Below are positions 1 to 5,206 of a stretch of 5,818 nt of DNA, piece by piece. Every line of letters begins with the position of its first letter. Positions within the stretch are counted from its first letter, which is position 1. The stretch is from Ruminococcaceae bacterium UBA5450. Its GTDB lineage: Bacteria; Bacillota; Clostridia; Oscillospirales; Acutalibacteraceae. The notes under the pieces are model-generated. The model saw nothing but the letters and a program-made list of their open reading frames with translations, was not told the origin of the DNA and made no database searches. The stretch spans positions 1-5,818 of the forward strand of contig DIQY01000020.1 in the NCBI GenBank assembly GCA_002424295.1. Reading direction: 5' to 3'. The position numbers and the translations under genes were made by a program.

Positions 1-411
1 ACCATTACAATTCTAGAAATAGTGGACAACCCCTATTTTAGCAGTATAGAGTGTAGAGGTTATGCCTGCATGTAAAGTGATTCACTTTACACTAAATCAG
101 AAAGGACCTCTTATATTAGAAAGGTCTTCCCTTTTACTCGTAAAAATGAGAGATGGAAGAACAAGCGAAAAGCCGGGATCGAAATGCAATTTTTCCTCCA
201 CATCAGCCCCTAAAATCACAAAAATTTGGGATTGAAATAATTATGTTAACTTTATTACAAAATGGTTACAAGCAAATTCTTACATAATGCACAGAAAGTA
301 AATCCAATAAATCCCATTTTAACCACTTTTCTTGAAGAAAAAGGAACTCTTTCGACTGGAAACGGGGGGGTACCTTTGTACATAATGCTCAAATTCAGAA
401 CTTTTTGAAAT
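1..411. other. Non-coding upstream region
   Basis: I find no convincing gene here. Frame 1 on the plus strand is open from base 1 to a TAA at 73-75 (24 codons) and could be the end of a gene lying outside the window, but the peptide resembles nothing I recognise. The stretch is AT-rich and holds a perfect inverted repeat (71-91), a weak TCTTCC/GGAAGA hairpin (125-160), a run of seven Gs (364-370) and a 10-bp direct repeat TACATAATGC (281-290 and 379-388). Open minus-strand frames through 255-509 lack a family signature and would start inside the next gene. I checked for a cyclic-di-AMP (ydaO-type) riboswitch, which often precedes such wall genes, and did not find its conserved blocks. Confidence 0.6.
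71..91. repeat. Perfect inverted repeat, operator-like
   Basis: GTAAAGTGA (72-80) and TCACTTTAC (82-90) are exact reverse complements around a single T, and the flanking T/A pair at 71 and 91 extends the match. A one-base centre cannot form an RNA hairpin loop without opening several pairs, and no T-run follows, so a binding site for a dimeric repressor fits better than a terminator. It starts just before the TAA at 73-75 and lies about 320 bp upstream of the next promoter, so the regulated gene may lie off the left edge. I cannot name the regulator. Confidence 0.5.
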
Positions 412-440
412 TTGACAATGAGCATTTTTATTCGTATCAT
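412..440 (+). promoter_or_regulatory. Sigma-A promoter of the 3D-domain protein gene
   Basis: TTGACA (412-417, perfect -35) is followed by exactly 17 bp and TATCAT (435-440, five of six -10 bases). Transcription would begin near 447, giving a leader of about 50 nt. This is the best vegetative promoter in the window and it points at the gene starting at 497. Confidence 0.75.
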
Positions 441-496
441 GAAACCCATAAACCTGTTAAGCAGTTGGTAAGCTATCAGAAAAGGGTGATTAGATA

Positions 497-1702
497 ATGC
501 TGAAACCAATCAAGATGATTGCTGCGCTGAGTGCGGCACTGATAATATCAGGAACGGCGATGGCCGGTACGGTATTCGCGACAACTCACAATGCGGTCGT
601 TACTGTGAATGGCCAAAGCACAACCCTCCGAATGCTGCAAAACGGAGAGACTCAGTCCATTCTACAGATGGCCGGCGTAGAACTTGGCCCAATGGATCGC
701 GTAGACCGCGAGACGAACACAAGCGGCGACATTCTTTTGAATGTAATAACTGGGCGGGCTGTGAGTGTGCAGGACGGAAATAAATTTTCTTCTTTGGTGG
801 TCAACGATGGAGCTACGGTAGAAGAGGTTTTGAATCAGTTGGGAGCGGATCCGATTGGCGAGTCCGATACGGTCACTCCTGGATTGCAAGAAAAAGTTCA
901 GGACGATATGCAGATCACCGTCGAAAGACGCCAGCATGTTTCAGTTTCCGTTGACGGTGAGACAAAAGATATTTTGGTTTTGAAAAATGAAACCGCGGTA
1001 CAGGCACTTCGTGAAGCAGGCATCGATCTTGGAAAAGATGATGAGTTGAATTTACCTTCCAATAAGCCTCTCGAAGAAAATGCACAAGTTGTTGTAAACC
1101 GGATTACATATCAGGAAGCCACCGAGACAAAAGCGTTAGACTTTACGACCTCGGAACAAGAGGACGCAAGTTTAACGAAGGGAACCAGACAGGTTCAAAC
1201 GGCAGGTCAGAAAGGCGAGGCCTCGGTAGTGGTCCGTACCAAGTATGTAAATGGGCAACAGGATTCCCAACAGGAACTGTCCTCTACCATGACCAAACAG
1301 CCGGTGAATGAAGTGGTTCTTGTAGGAACGAAAGTGCAGGCTTCTCAGCCGACACAAAGCACTTCTTATTCCGGAACCTCAGGGGGCAATACCATTGCAG
1401 GACTCTCCTATTCAAGAGTGATCAGCGGCGTATGTACCGCTTATACAAACGATGGAATATGCAGCACCGGAGTTCCGACGATGGTTGGACGGGTCGCAGT
1501 TAACCCAGCAGTGATCCCATATGGCACGCGGATGTATATTACTTCTGCAGACGGCAGCTATGTTTACGGTTATGCAGTGGCCGCAGATACCGGTGGATTT
1601 GTTTCTAACGGAAGCGGCGTAATGATTGACCTTTATATGAATACGATGGGTGACTGCACTAGCTTTGGCCGCAGATCGATGAACATCTATTTTCTCAATT
1701 AA
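497..1702 (+). CDS. Exported DUF348-G5-3D domain protein, probable cell-wall lytic enzyme
   Basis: This 401-residue protein starts at ATG 497, six bases after the ribosome binding site GGGTGAT (484-490). Residues 1-28 form a signal peptide (Lys at 3 and 6, a hydrophobic core at 7-20, likely cleavage after AMA-23 or VFA-28). Three DUF348-type modules follow at about 31-75, 86-144 and 146-202, each a VxV...G strand pair followed by a V-x-x-L/A-L-x-x-x-G helix. A G5 domain (about 203-280) and a Ser/Thr/Gly-rich linker (about 281-305) lead to a C-terminal 3D domain (about 310-401). The order matches the YabE family of Firmicutes. Its 3D domain is related to the MltA lytic transglycosylase fold, so cleavage of peptidoglycan glycan strands outside the membrane is the likely role. 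Two of the three name-giving aspartates are present (D364 in AADTGG, D378 in MIDLY), but the first is Asn (N336 in VAVNP). Family identity is very likely; enzymatic activity is inferred. Confidence 0.9.
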   Translation: MLKPIKMIAALSAALIISGTAMAGTVFATTHNAVVTVNGQSTTLRMLQNGETQSILQMAGVELGPMDRVDRETNTSGDILLNVITGRAVSVQDGNKFSSLVVNDGATVEEVLNQLGADPIGESDTVTPGLQEKVQDDMQITVERRQHVSVSVDGETKDILVLKNETAVQALREAGIDLGKDDELNLPSNKPLEENAQVVVNRITYQEATETKALDFTTSEQEDASLTKGTRQVQTAGQKGEASVVVRTKYVNGQQDSQQELSSTMTKQPVNEVVLVGTKVQASQPTQSTSYSGTSGGNTIAGLSYSRVISGVCTAYTNDGICSTGVPTMVGRVAVNPAVIPYGTRMYITSADGSYVYGYAVAADTGGFVSNGSGVMIDLYMNTMGDCTSFGRRSMNIYFLN

Positions 1703-1708
1703 ATCACA

Positions 1709-1747
1709 GGCAGTAAGGCTTTGATAAAAAGCTTTACTGCCCTTTTT
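1709..1747 (+). terminator. Intrinsic terminator after the 3D-domain protein gene
   Basis: A 14-bp stem (1709-1722 with 1728-1741, one G-U pair) closes the 5-base loop GATAA and is followed by C and five Ts (1743-1747). It begins 6 bases after the stop codon, so the gene is probably monocistronic. Confidence 0.9.
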
Positions 1748-1769
1748 ATTAGTCTATCATAATATCAAA

Positions 1770-1785
1770 GGGACAGATTTGTCCC
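1770..1785. repeat. Short perfect palindrome GGGACA-GATT-TGTCCC
   Basis: GGGACA (1770-1775) pairs exactly with TGTCCC (1780-1785) around the 4-base loop GATT. There is no T-run, and it lies between a terminator and the next promoter, so it is not a terminator. It resembles the small GGGACA/TGTCCC hairpins seen as dispersed intergenic repeats in some bacteria, but copy number cannot be judged from one window. Confidence 0.4.
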
Positions 1786-1823
1786 ATGGAGAATAGAATT
1801 ACAATAAAAAGATAAAAAACCTA

Positions 1824-1852
1824 TTGCAGATTCAGAACATTTGTGCTAATAT
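1824..1852 (+). promoter_or_regulatory. Sigma-A promoter with extended -10 for the small membrane protein gene
   Basis: TTGCAG (1824-1829), 17 bp, then TAATAT (1847-1852), with TGC directly before the -10 (1844-1846) giving an extended -10 element. Transcription would begin near 1859, about 30 bases before the start codon at 1890. Confidence 0.6.
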
Positions 1853-1889
1853 AAGAATCAAGAGTTTGAACAAATGTTTGAGGTGAAAA

Positions 1890-2276
1890 ATGAAAATGTC
1901 TATATTTTTTGGCGGGATTTTGTTTTTGATATCATTGCGGTTGGCGCTGCATTATCATCCAAAGGGAAAAGTAGAACGGTTGATGATCGGGATGGTAGCT
2001 GCTATGTCTCTTTTGGCGTTCGCTTTTGGAGAGGGAAACTTTCTGTATTTTTTGATAGAAGGGACTATCTCAGGGGTAGTAATTCTTTGCGCCAGAAAGA
2101 TTTTGAGAAACGAGGCTAAAATGCGTATGCACCGCTACTGCATCGAGCAGTATACAAAACAGGAGAAAACCAGACAGGCGCGCGTTGCTGTGCGCAGCAG
2201 GATGCAGGAAGATCGGGTTGCAGCGGCATATTTTGGGGGCCATTCCGAATTGACCTTTTTTGGACGCTGTGCCTAA
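1890..2276 (+). CDS. Small membrane protein of unknown function
   Basis: I do not recognise this 128-residue protein. GAGGTG (1880-1885) is the ribosome binding site; ATG 1890 sits only 4 bases downstream, and the in-frame ATG at 1896 (residue 3, spacing 10) is an equally good start. Hydrophobic stretches at about residues 4-21, 31-47 and 50-68 suggest two or three membrane segments, the first two joined by a basic loop (HPKGKVER). From residue 69 on, the chain is strongly charged and helical in character (KILRNEAKMRM, then a Lys/Arg/Gln/Glu-rich stretch to about 110), so the C-terminal half is probably a cytoplasmic tail. The last part (AAAYFGGHSELTFFGRCA) has two Gly-containing aromatic patches and a Cys near the end. 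Its own promoter, ribosome binding site and a terminator before it support a real, separately expressed gene. No function can be assigned. Confidence 0.65.
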   Translation: MKMSIFFGGILFLISLRLALHYHPKGKVERLMIGMVAAMSLLAFAFGEGNFLYFLIEGTISGVVILCARKILRNEAKMRMHRYCIEQYTKQEKTRQARVAVRSRMQEDRVAAAYFGGHSELTFFGRCA

Positions 2277-2319
2277 AATGCATTTGCACGCAATGGTGAT
2301 TTGAGCATAGACTGAGGGT

Positions 2320-2350
2320 GCGGGAGGCAGCTGCCTTTTCCCCCGCTTAT
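2320..2350 (+). terminator. Possible terminator after the small membrane protein gene
   Basis: GCGGG (2320-2324) pairs with CCCGC (2342-2346); inside it AGGC (2325-2328) pairs with GCCT around AGCT, leaving an unpaired pyrimidine bulge on the 3' side. TTATTAT follows instead of a pure T-run. It lies about 44 bases after the stop codon. The bulge and weak tail keep confidence moderate. Confidence 0.45.
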
Positions 2351-2359
2351 TATAGATGA

Positions 2360-2409
2360 GAGCTCAGCTTTTGTACGGTGATTGGTACGAAGGCTGGGCT
2401 TTCTCATTT
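2360..2409 (+). terminator. Long GU-containing hairpin, possible second terminator
   Basis: Bases 2360-2376 can pair along their full length with 2385-2401 (17 bp, including four G-U or U-G pairs) around the 8-base loop GGTGATTG. The downstream tail TCTCATTTA is only partly T-rich. The G-U pairs mean the stem forms well only in RNA transcribed from the plus strand. It may back up the preceding hairpin or be a leader structure for rpe; I favour a terminator. Confidence 0.45.
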
Positions 2410-2453
2410 AGCGGATTGTCCTGATAGTCCTTCCTTTTTGGGGAAAGATGGTG

Positions 2454-2459
2454 TATGAT
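2454..2459 (+). promoter_or_regulatory. Possible -10 element for rpe
   Basis: TATGAT lies 40 bases before the rpe start codon. No good -35 stands 16-18 bp upstream (TTCCTT is the best at 17 bp), so this is a weak prediction made because rpe is preceded by terminator-like hairpins and needs a promoter in this gap. Confidence 0.3.
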
Positions 2460-2498
2460 AAAAAGACAAATGCAGTAAAATTTTGGAGGAATCGAACC

Positions 2499-3152
2499 AT
2501 GCTGATAGCACCATCTATTTTATCGGCTGATTTTGCAAAATTAGGAGAAGAAGTCGAAGCAATTACCAAAGGCGGAGCGGATTGGATTCATATTGATGTG
2601 ATGGATGGACACTTTGTGCCGAATATCACAATCGGGCCATGTGTTGTGGGGGCGATCCGTTCTCATACGAATTTACACTTTGATACACACTTGATGATTG
2701 ATCATCCTGAGCAATATGTACCGCAGTTTTTAAAATCCGGAAGTGACCGGATCTGTTTTCATTTGGAAGCGACAGAAGATCCGGCAGCAGTTTTGGCAAA
2801 AATTCATGAAGGCGGCGCAAAAACTGGGATTGCTTTAAAGCCCGGTACCCCGGTAGAAAAAGTGTATCCCTATTTGAGTAAGACCGATATGGTGTTGGTC
2901 ATGACAGTGGAGCCCGGCTTTGGCGGACAGAAGTTCATGGCAGATATGATGGACAAGGTAAAAGCAATTAAAGAAAAATGTCCGCAGATGTTGGTTCAAA
3001 TTGATGGCGGGGTCAATTTGGAAACCATTGGGGCCGCAGCACGTGCCGGTGTGGATGTTTGCGTGGCGGGAACTGCAGTCTTTGGGAAAACAGATTATGC
3101 AGTTGCTATTCATGAATTAAAGGAGAAAGCGCGCGAAGCACTTCAAAAATAA
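2499..3152 (+). CDS. rpe: Ribulose-phosphate 3-epimerase
   Basis: The enzyme interconverts D-ribulose 5-phosphate and D-xylulose 5-phosphate in the cytoplasmic pentose phosphate pathway. The chosen start is ATG 2499, nine bases after GGAGG (2485-2489), giving 217 residues, the usual family length. An in-frame ATG at 2448 would add 17 residues unlike the family and lacks a ribosome binding site. TIM-barrel signatures appear in order: IAPSILSADF (3-12), DWIHIDVMDGHFVPN (28-42), DTHLMI (62-67), GIALKPGTP (110-118), MTVEPGFGGQKF (135-146), QIDGGV (167-172) and AGTAVFG (190-196). By family comparison H31, D33, H64 and D169 are the metal ligands, with D33 and D169 as the acid/base pair, and S7 and the GG loops bind substrate. 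All are present, so the enzyme should be active. It stands alone, not joined to rsgA or prkC as in Bacillus, and is closed by its own terminator. Confidence 0.97.
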   Translation: MLIAPSILSADFAKLGEEVEAITKGGADWIHIDVMDGHFVPNITIGPCVVGAIRSHTNLHFDTHLMIDHPEQYVPQFLKSGSDRICFHLEATEDPAAVLAKIHEGGAKTGIALKPGTPVEKVYPYLSKTDMVLVMTVEPGFGGQKFMADMMDKVKAIKEKCPQMLVQIDGGVNLETIGAAARAGVDVCVAGTAVFGKTDYAVAIHELKEKAREALQK

Positions 3153-3153
3153 T

Positions 3154-3191
3154 AAAAAGCCGTTCTTTTCTGGGAAAAGAACGGCTTTTTT
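3154..3191 (+). terminator. Intrinsic terminator of rpe (probably bidirectional)
   Basis: A perfect 16-bp stem (3154-3169 with 3175-3190) closes the loop CTGGG. The 3' arm ends in six Ts (3186-3191) and the 5' arm begins with five As, so it could also stop transcription from the opposite strand. It starts 2 bases after the rpe stop codon. Confidence 0.95.
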
Positions 3192-3225
3192 ATTTGTTCA
3201 TCTTTTGCACTGTATTTTATCGATC

Positions 3226-3260
3226 AAAAAAGCTCCTTGCAGAGAAGCAAGGAGCTTTTT
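3226..3260 (-). terminator. Intrinsic terminator of the lipoprotein gene
   Basis: On the minus strand a 14-bp perfect stem (3260-3247 with 3240-3227) closes a 6-base loop, and the 3' arm runs into six Us (3231-3226). It begins 5 bases after the restored stop codon at 3268-3266, which supports that stop as the true end of the gene. The plus-strand 3' arm also ends in Ts, so together with the rpe terminator it insulates two convergent genes. Confidence 0.92.
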
Positions 3261-3265
3261 GTAAT

Positions 3266-3732
3266 TTAATATTTTGTGTTTTTGAAAAGCGCATCTGCGG
3301 CGGCTTTATCTGAAATGGTTCCTTTTGCGTAGAGAACGGTGCCGCTGATCCTTGAAAGCCGTAGTAAAGATCGCCGCCCTGAGCAGTCATCGTGGTGTAT
3401 GTATCGGAATTTGTCTCTTTAATTTCCAACCCGGCGCGGGAAGAATAAGCATCTCGCATCTGTGAATAAAAATCCTTTGCGTCACTTTCTTCTTTAAACT
3501 GAACGAAAGCCATTTGCAGAGAAGGATCACTTTGCTGTGCGCCGGCTAGGTAAGCATCCAGCTTGGAGGAAGACGAAATGTCTTGGCTGTTCACGGTATA
3601 TCCAACCGATTTTGCCGCTGATTGGACCTCATCAGATGAGAGTGCTGTTCGTGCGGAACCACATCCGCTGAAAAGAAGAACTGCCGATAGAAAAAGCGGA
3701 GCCGCAATCTTAAAAAATGACTTTTTGATCAT
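3266..3732 (-). pseudogene. Small lipoprotein gene with a single-base frameshift
   Basis: The gene starts at ATG 3732, seven bases after GGAGG (complement of 3740-3744). Residues 1-23 are a lipoprotein signal peptide (Lys at 3-4, hydrophobic core, then FSGC), so Cys24 should be lipidated and the protein held on the outer face of the membrane. The reading frame is sensible to Y124 (GGDLYY, 3363-3361). After that it runs through the terminator hairpin as unlikely sequence (…QKEPFQIKPP…) to 3217. Inserting one base near 3360 instead gives YY-x-LSRISGTVLYAKGT, ending FKNTKY and TAA at 3268-3266, 155 residues in all. From memory, this fits a family of small clostridial lipoproteins that end with a Y-x-x-x-R-x-x-x-T-x-Y strand and a short helix; their function is unknown to me. 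One missing base can be a real mutation or a sequencing error. If real, the protein has lost its last 30 residues. Confidence 0.8.
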
Positions 3733-3788
3733 TGAGAAACCTCCAAGTTTTTTAAAATGAAATCCGAAAATCTAAAAAGAATAATTTT

Positions 3789-3817
3789 ATTTTATTCTTT
3801 TTTCAGCTGAAATGCAA
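3789..3817 (-). promoter_or_regulatory. Sigma-A promoter of the lipoprotein gene
   Basis: Read on the minus strand, TTGCAT (3817-3812), 17 bp, then TAAAAT (3794-3789). Transcription would begin near 3782, about 50 bases before the start codon at 3732. The surroundings are very AT-rich, which makes chance matches more likely. Confidence 0.5.
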
Positions 3818-3898
3818 GATAAGAGGAGCTTTTCAGATGAATTCAAAAAGATTTGTCCGAATCGACATTTATTTCCAGATCATGTAAACAAAAATTCG

Positions 3899-3927
3899 GC
3901 ATAGCAGGGAAAATATTGCAGATACTA
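3899..3927 (+). promoter_or_regulatory. SigF/SigG-type promoter of spoVT
   Basis: GCATA (3899-3903), 17 bp, then GATACTA (3921-3927). The forespore SigG consensus is about GHATR, 17-18 bp, CATNNTA; the only clear departure is G for the first C of the -10. Transcription would begin near 3934, about 60 bases before the spoVT start. In Bacillus subtilis spoVT is transcribed by SigG, so position and family agree. No comparable sigma-A promoter is visible in the gap. Confidence 0.6.
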
Positions 3928-3993
3928 GTTCCTGTAATAACCACAAACATTTCTTTTTCGATTTTGAAAAAGATTAATAGGAGGTAATCGTCG

Positions 3994-4524
3994 GTGAAAG
4001 CAACAGGAATTGTAAGAAGAATTGATGATCTGGGACGGGTGGTAATCCCAAAGGAAATCCGGCGGACGCTGCGGATTCGAGAGGGGGACGCATTGGAAAT
4101 CTATACAGATAACACCGGTGGCGTAATCTTTCGCAAATATTCTCCAATAGGAGATCTTTCTCAGACGGCAGATCAATATGCCGAGGTTCTGTTTCAGACT
4201 TCTGGACATCCGGTCCTCATCTGTGACAGAGATCATGTGGTGGCGGCAGCGGGTGTTTCCCGCAGAGAGTTTTTGGAGCGCCGCGTTTCTGCAGAACTGG
4301 AGGACTGCATGCAGAACCGCCGCCCCTATCTTTCACAGTCAAAAGAGGGGATCCGCCCAGTGGAAGGGATGGACTATCACGCGGATACTGTATGTCCGAT
4401 TCTTGTTCAGAGTGATGTGAATGGCGCAGTGGTACTTTTGGGAGGAGAGACTCCTGCGGATGATACAGAGAAAAAGCTAACGCAGACCGTAGCGGCGCTC
4501 CTTGCAAAACAGATGGAAGCGTAA
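3994..4524 (+). CDS. spoVT: Stage V sporulation protein T, forespore transcription regulator
   Basis: SpoVT is an AbrB-type regulator that tunes SigG-dependent genes in the developing forespore and affects spore coat and germination properties. Translation starts at GTG 3994, eight bases after AGGAGGT (3979-3985). The 176 residues are close to the 178 of the Bacillus protein. Residues 1-50 are the swapped-hairpin DNA-binding domain, with the hallmark KATGIVRRIDDLGRVVIPKE (2-21) followed by IRRTLRIREGDALEIY. Residues about 55-175 form a GAF-like domain (VLICDRDHVVAAAGVS at 74-89, VCPILV at 133-138, GAVVLLG at 144-150) thought to sense a small ligand or mediate tetramer assembly. That second domain separates SpoVT from AbrB and Abh, which are only about 95 residues long. 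Its presence implies a spore-forming host. It is divergent from the lipoprotein gene and has no close partner; the next operon has its own promoter. Confidence 0.95.
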   Translation: MKATGIVRRIDDLGRVVIPKEIRRTLRIREGDALEIYTDNTGGVIFRKYSPIGDLSQTADQYAEVLFQTSGHPVLICDRDHVVAAAGVSRREFLERRVSAELEDCMQNRRPYLSQSKEGIRPVEGMDYHADTVCPILVQSDVNGAVVLLGGETPADDTEKKLTQTVAALLAKQMEA

Positions 4525-4581
4525 AGAAAAGGAGAAAAAAACCTGTTGTGCAGGAGAAATTATTAAAAACATGGATTTTCT

Positions 4582-4599
4582 AAGGCGGAATGCCTTTTC
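4582..4599 (+). terminator. Weak candidate terminator after spoVT
   Basis: AAGGC (4582-4586) pairs with GCCTT (4592-4596) around GGAAT, within a T-rich tail that gives four Ts (4595-4598). The stem is only 5 bp, so termination would be inefficient and some spoVT transcripts may read into rimP-nusA. No better terminator is visible in the gap. Confidence 0.3.
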
Positions 4600-4614
4600 A
4601 AGGGTAAAAAAGCC

Positions 4615-4643
4615 TTGCTTTTTAAAGAAGGCTGTGCTATACT
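4615..4643 (+). promoter_or_regulatory. Sigma-A promoter of the rimP-nusA operon
   Basis: TTGCTT (4615-4620), 17 bp, then TATACT (4638-4643) with TGC directly upstream (4635-4637), an extended -10. Transcription would begin near 4650, leaving a leader of about 65 nt. An interrupted inverted repeat (AGCCTT 4611-4616, AAGGCT 4628-4633) overlaps the -35 and the spacer. Confidence 0.75.
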
Positions 4644-4667
4644 CAAAACGTAATATTTTGTAGGATG

Positions 4668-4696
4668 AAAGAGTGGGGCGACCCGCTCTTTTGTTT
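4668..4696 (+). promoter_or_regulatory. Leader hairpin of rimP-nusA, candidate attenuator
   Basis: A 10-bp stem (4668-4677 with 4682-4691, one U-G pair) is capped by the GNRA tetraloop GCGA (4678-4681) and followed by TTTTGTTT (from 4689). It lies between the promoter and the rimP ribosome binding site, where a terminator would shut off the operon. In Bacillus subtilis, NusA is reported to limit its own operon through a NusA-stimulated leader terminator; the same logic would fit here. The hairpin is seen directly; the regulatory role is inferred. Confidence 0.6.
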
Positions 4697-4714
4697 GCAT
4701 TAGAGGTGTATCAC

Positions 4715-5203
4715 TTGGCAGCAAAGAAAAAAGGCGGTATTGCACAGCAAGTTCGTAGTTTTATAGAACCTTATGCCCGCGAGTTAGGACTGACTGTCTG
4801 GGATGTTCGGTATTTAAAAGAGGGAGCAGATTGGTTCCTGCGTATCTTTATCGATAAAAAAGGCGGCGTTTCGATTGATGACTGCGTTGACCTGACCCAT
4901 GCGATCAATGATCCTTTGGATGAATTGGACCCGGTATCCGAGGCTTATACGTTGGAAGTGTGTTCCCCGGGAATTGACCGAGAGCTGACTCGCCCCGAGC
5001 ATTTTGCAGCTTATCTGGGAGAACCGGTTCGCGTGCGTCTCTTTCATGCATTGCCTTCGGGGGAGAGAGAACTTTCCGGAATCTTAAAAAAATTCGGAGA
5101 TGAAAATGTAACCCTGCAGCTTTCGGATGATACCGATTTTATATTTTCCAAAAAAGATGCTTCATGGGTGAAGCTCGACGATGACGCTATTGGAGGGAAC
5201 TAA
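4715..5203 (+). CDS. rimP: Ribosome maturation factor RimP
   Basis: RimP binds the free 30S subunit and helps late assembly around protein S12. The start is TTG 4715, six bases after AGAGGTG (4702-4708), giving 162 residues, normal for the family. An upstream in-frame GTG at 4673 lies inside the leader hairpin and has no ribosome binding site. The N-terminal alpha/beta domain (about 8-88) carries the family signature: LRIFIDKKGGVSIDDCVDL (42-60), the DP-hinge DPLDELDP (66-73) and YTLEVCSPGIDREL (78-91), followed by RPEHF. The C-terminal Sm-like barrel runs from about 93 to 155 (GEPVRVRLF, then SGILKKFGDENVTL). Only 3 bases separate its stop from nusA, whose ribosome binding site lies inside the last rimP codons. 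The rimP-nusA pair is conserved across most bacteria. The rare TTG start and leader hairpin suggest restrained expression. Confidence 0.96.
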   Translation: MAAKKKGGIAQQVRSFIEPYARELGLTVWDVRYLKEGADWFLRIFIDKKGGVSIDDCVDLTHAINDPLDELDPVSEAYTLEVCSPGIDRELTRPEHFAAYLGEPVRVRLFHALPSGERELSGILKKFGDENVTLQLSDDTDFIFSKKDASWVKLDDDAIGGN

Positions 5204-5206
5204 AGC

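Noticed and set aside
11..40. Possible end of an IS3-like element (AGTGGACAACCCCTA)
   Set aside because: There is only a loose resemblance to such terminal repeats; no partner repeat, target duplication or transposase is in the window.
85..202. Minus-strand short frame starting TTG after GGAGG
   Set aside because: It is about 31 codons with no recognisable features and no promoter I can support.
100..420. Cyclic-di-AMP (ydaO-type) riboswitch upstream of the wall protein
   Set aside because: The conserved blocks are not found, and the promoter at 412-440 starts transcription downstream of this region.
255..509. 84-codon minus-strand frame over the promoter region
   Set aside because: It would start inside the 3D-protein gene, has no family signature, and covers a clear promoter and ribosome binding site on the other strand.
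1874..2119. Overlapping plus-strand frame with an earlier ATG
   Set aside because: It has no ribosome binding site, odd composition, and lies out of frame with the membrane-protein gene, which has GAGGTG properly placed.
2448..2498. 17-codon N-terminal extension of rpe
   Set aside because: The family begins at MLIAPSILSADF and the strong GGAGG serves ATG 2499; the extension has no ribosome binding site.
4673..4714. 14-codon N-terminal extension of rimP from GTG
   Set aside because: The GTG lies inside the leader hairpin; TTG 4715 has AGAGGTG at correct spacing and gives a family-length protein.
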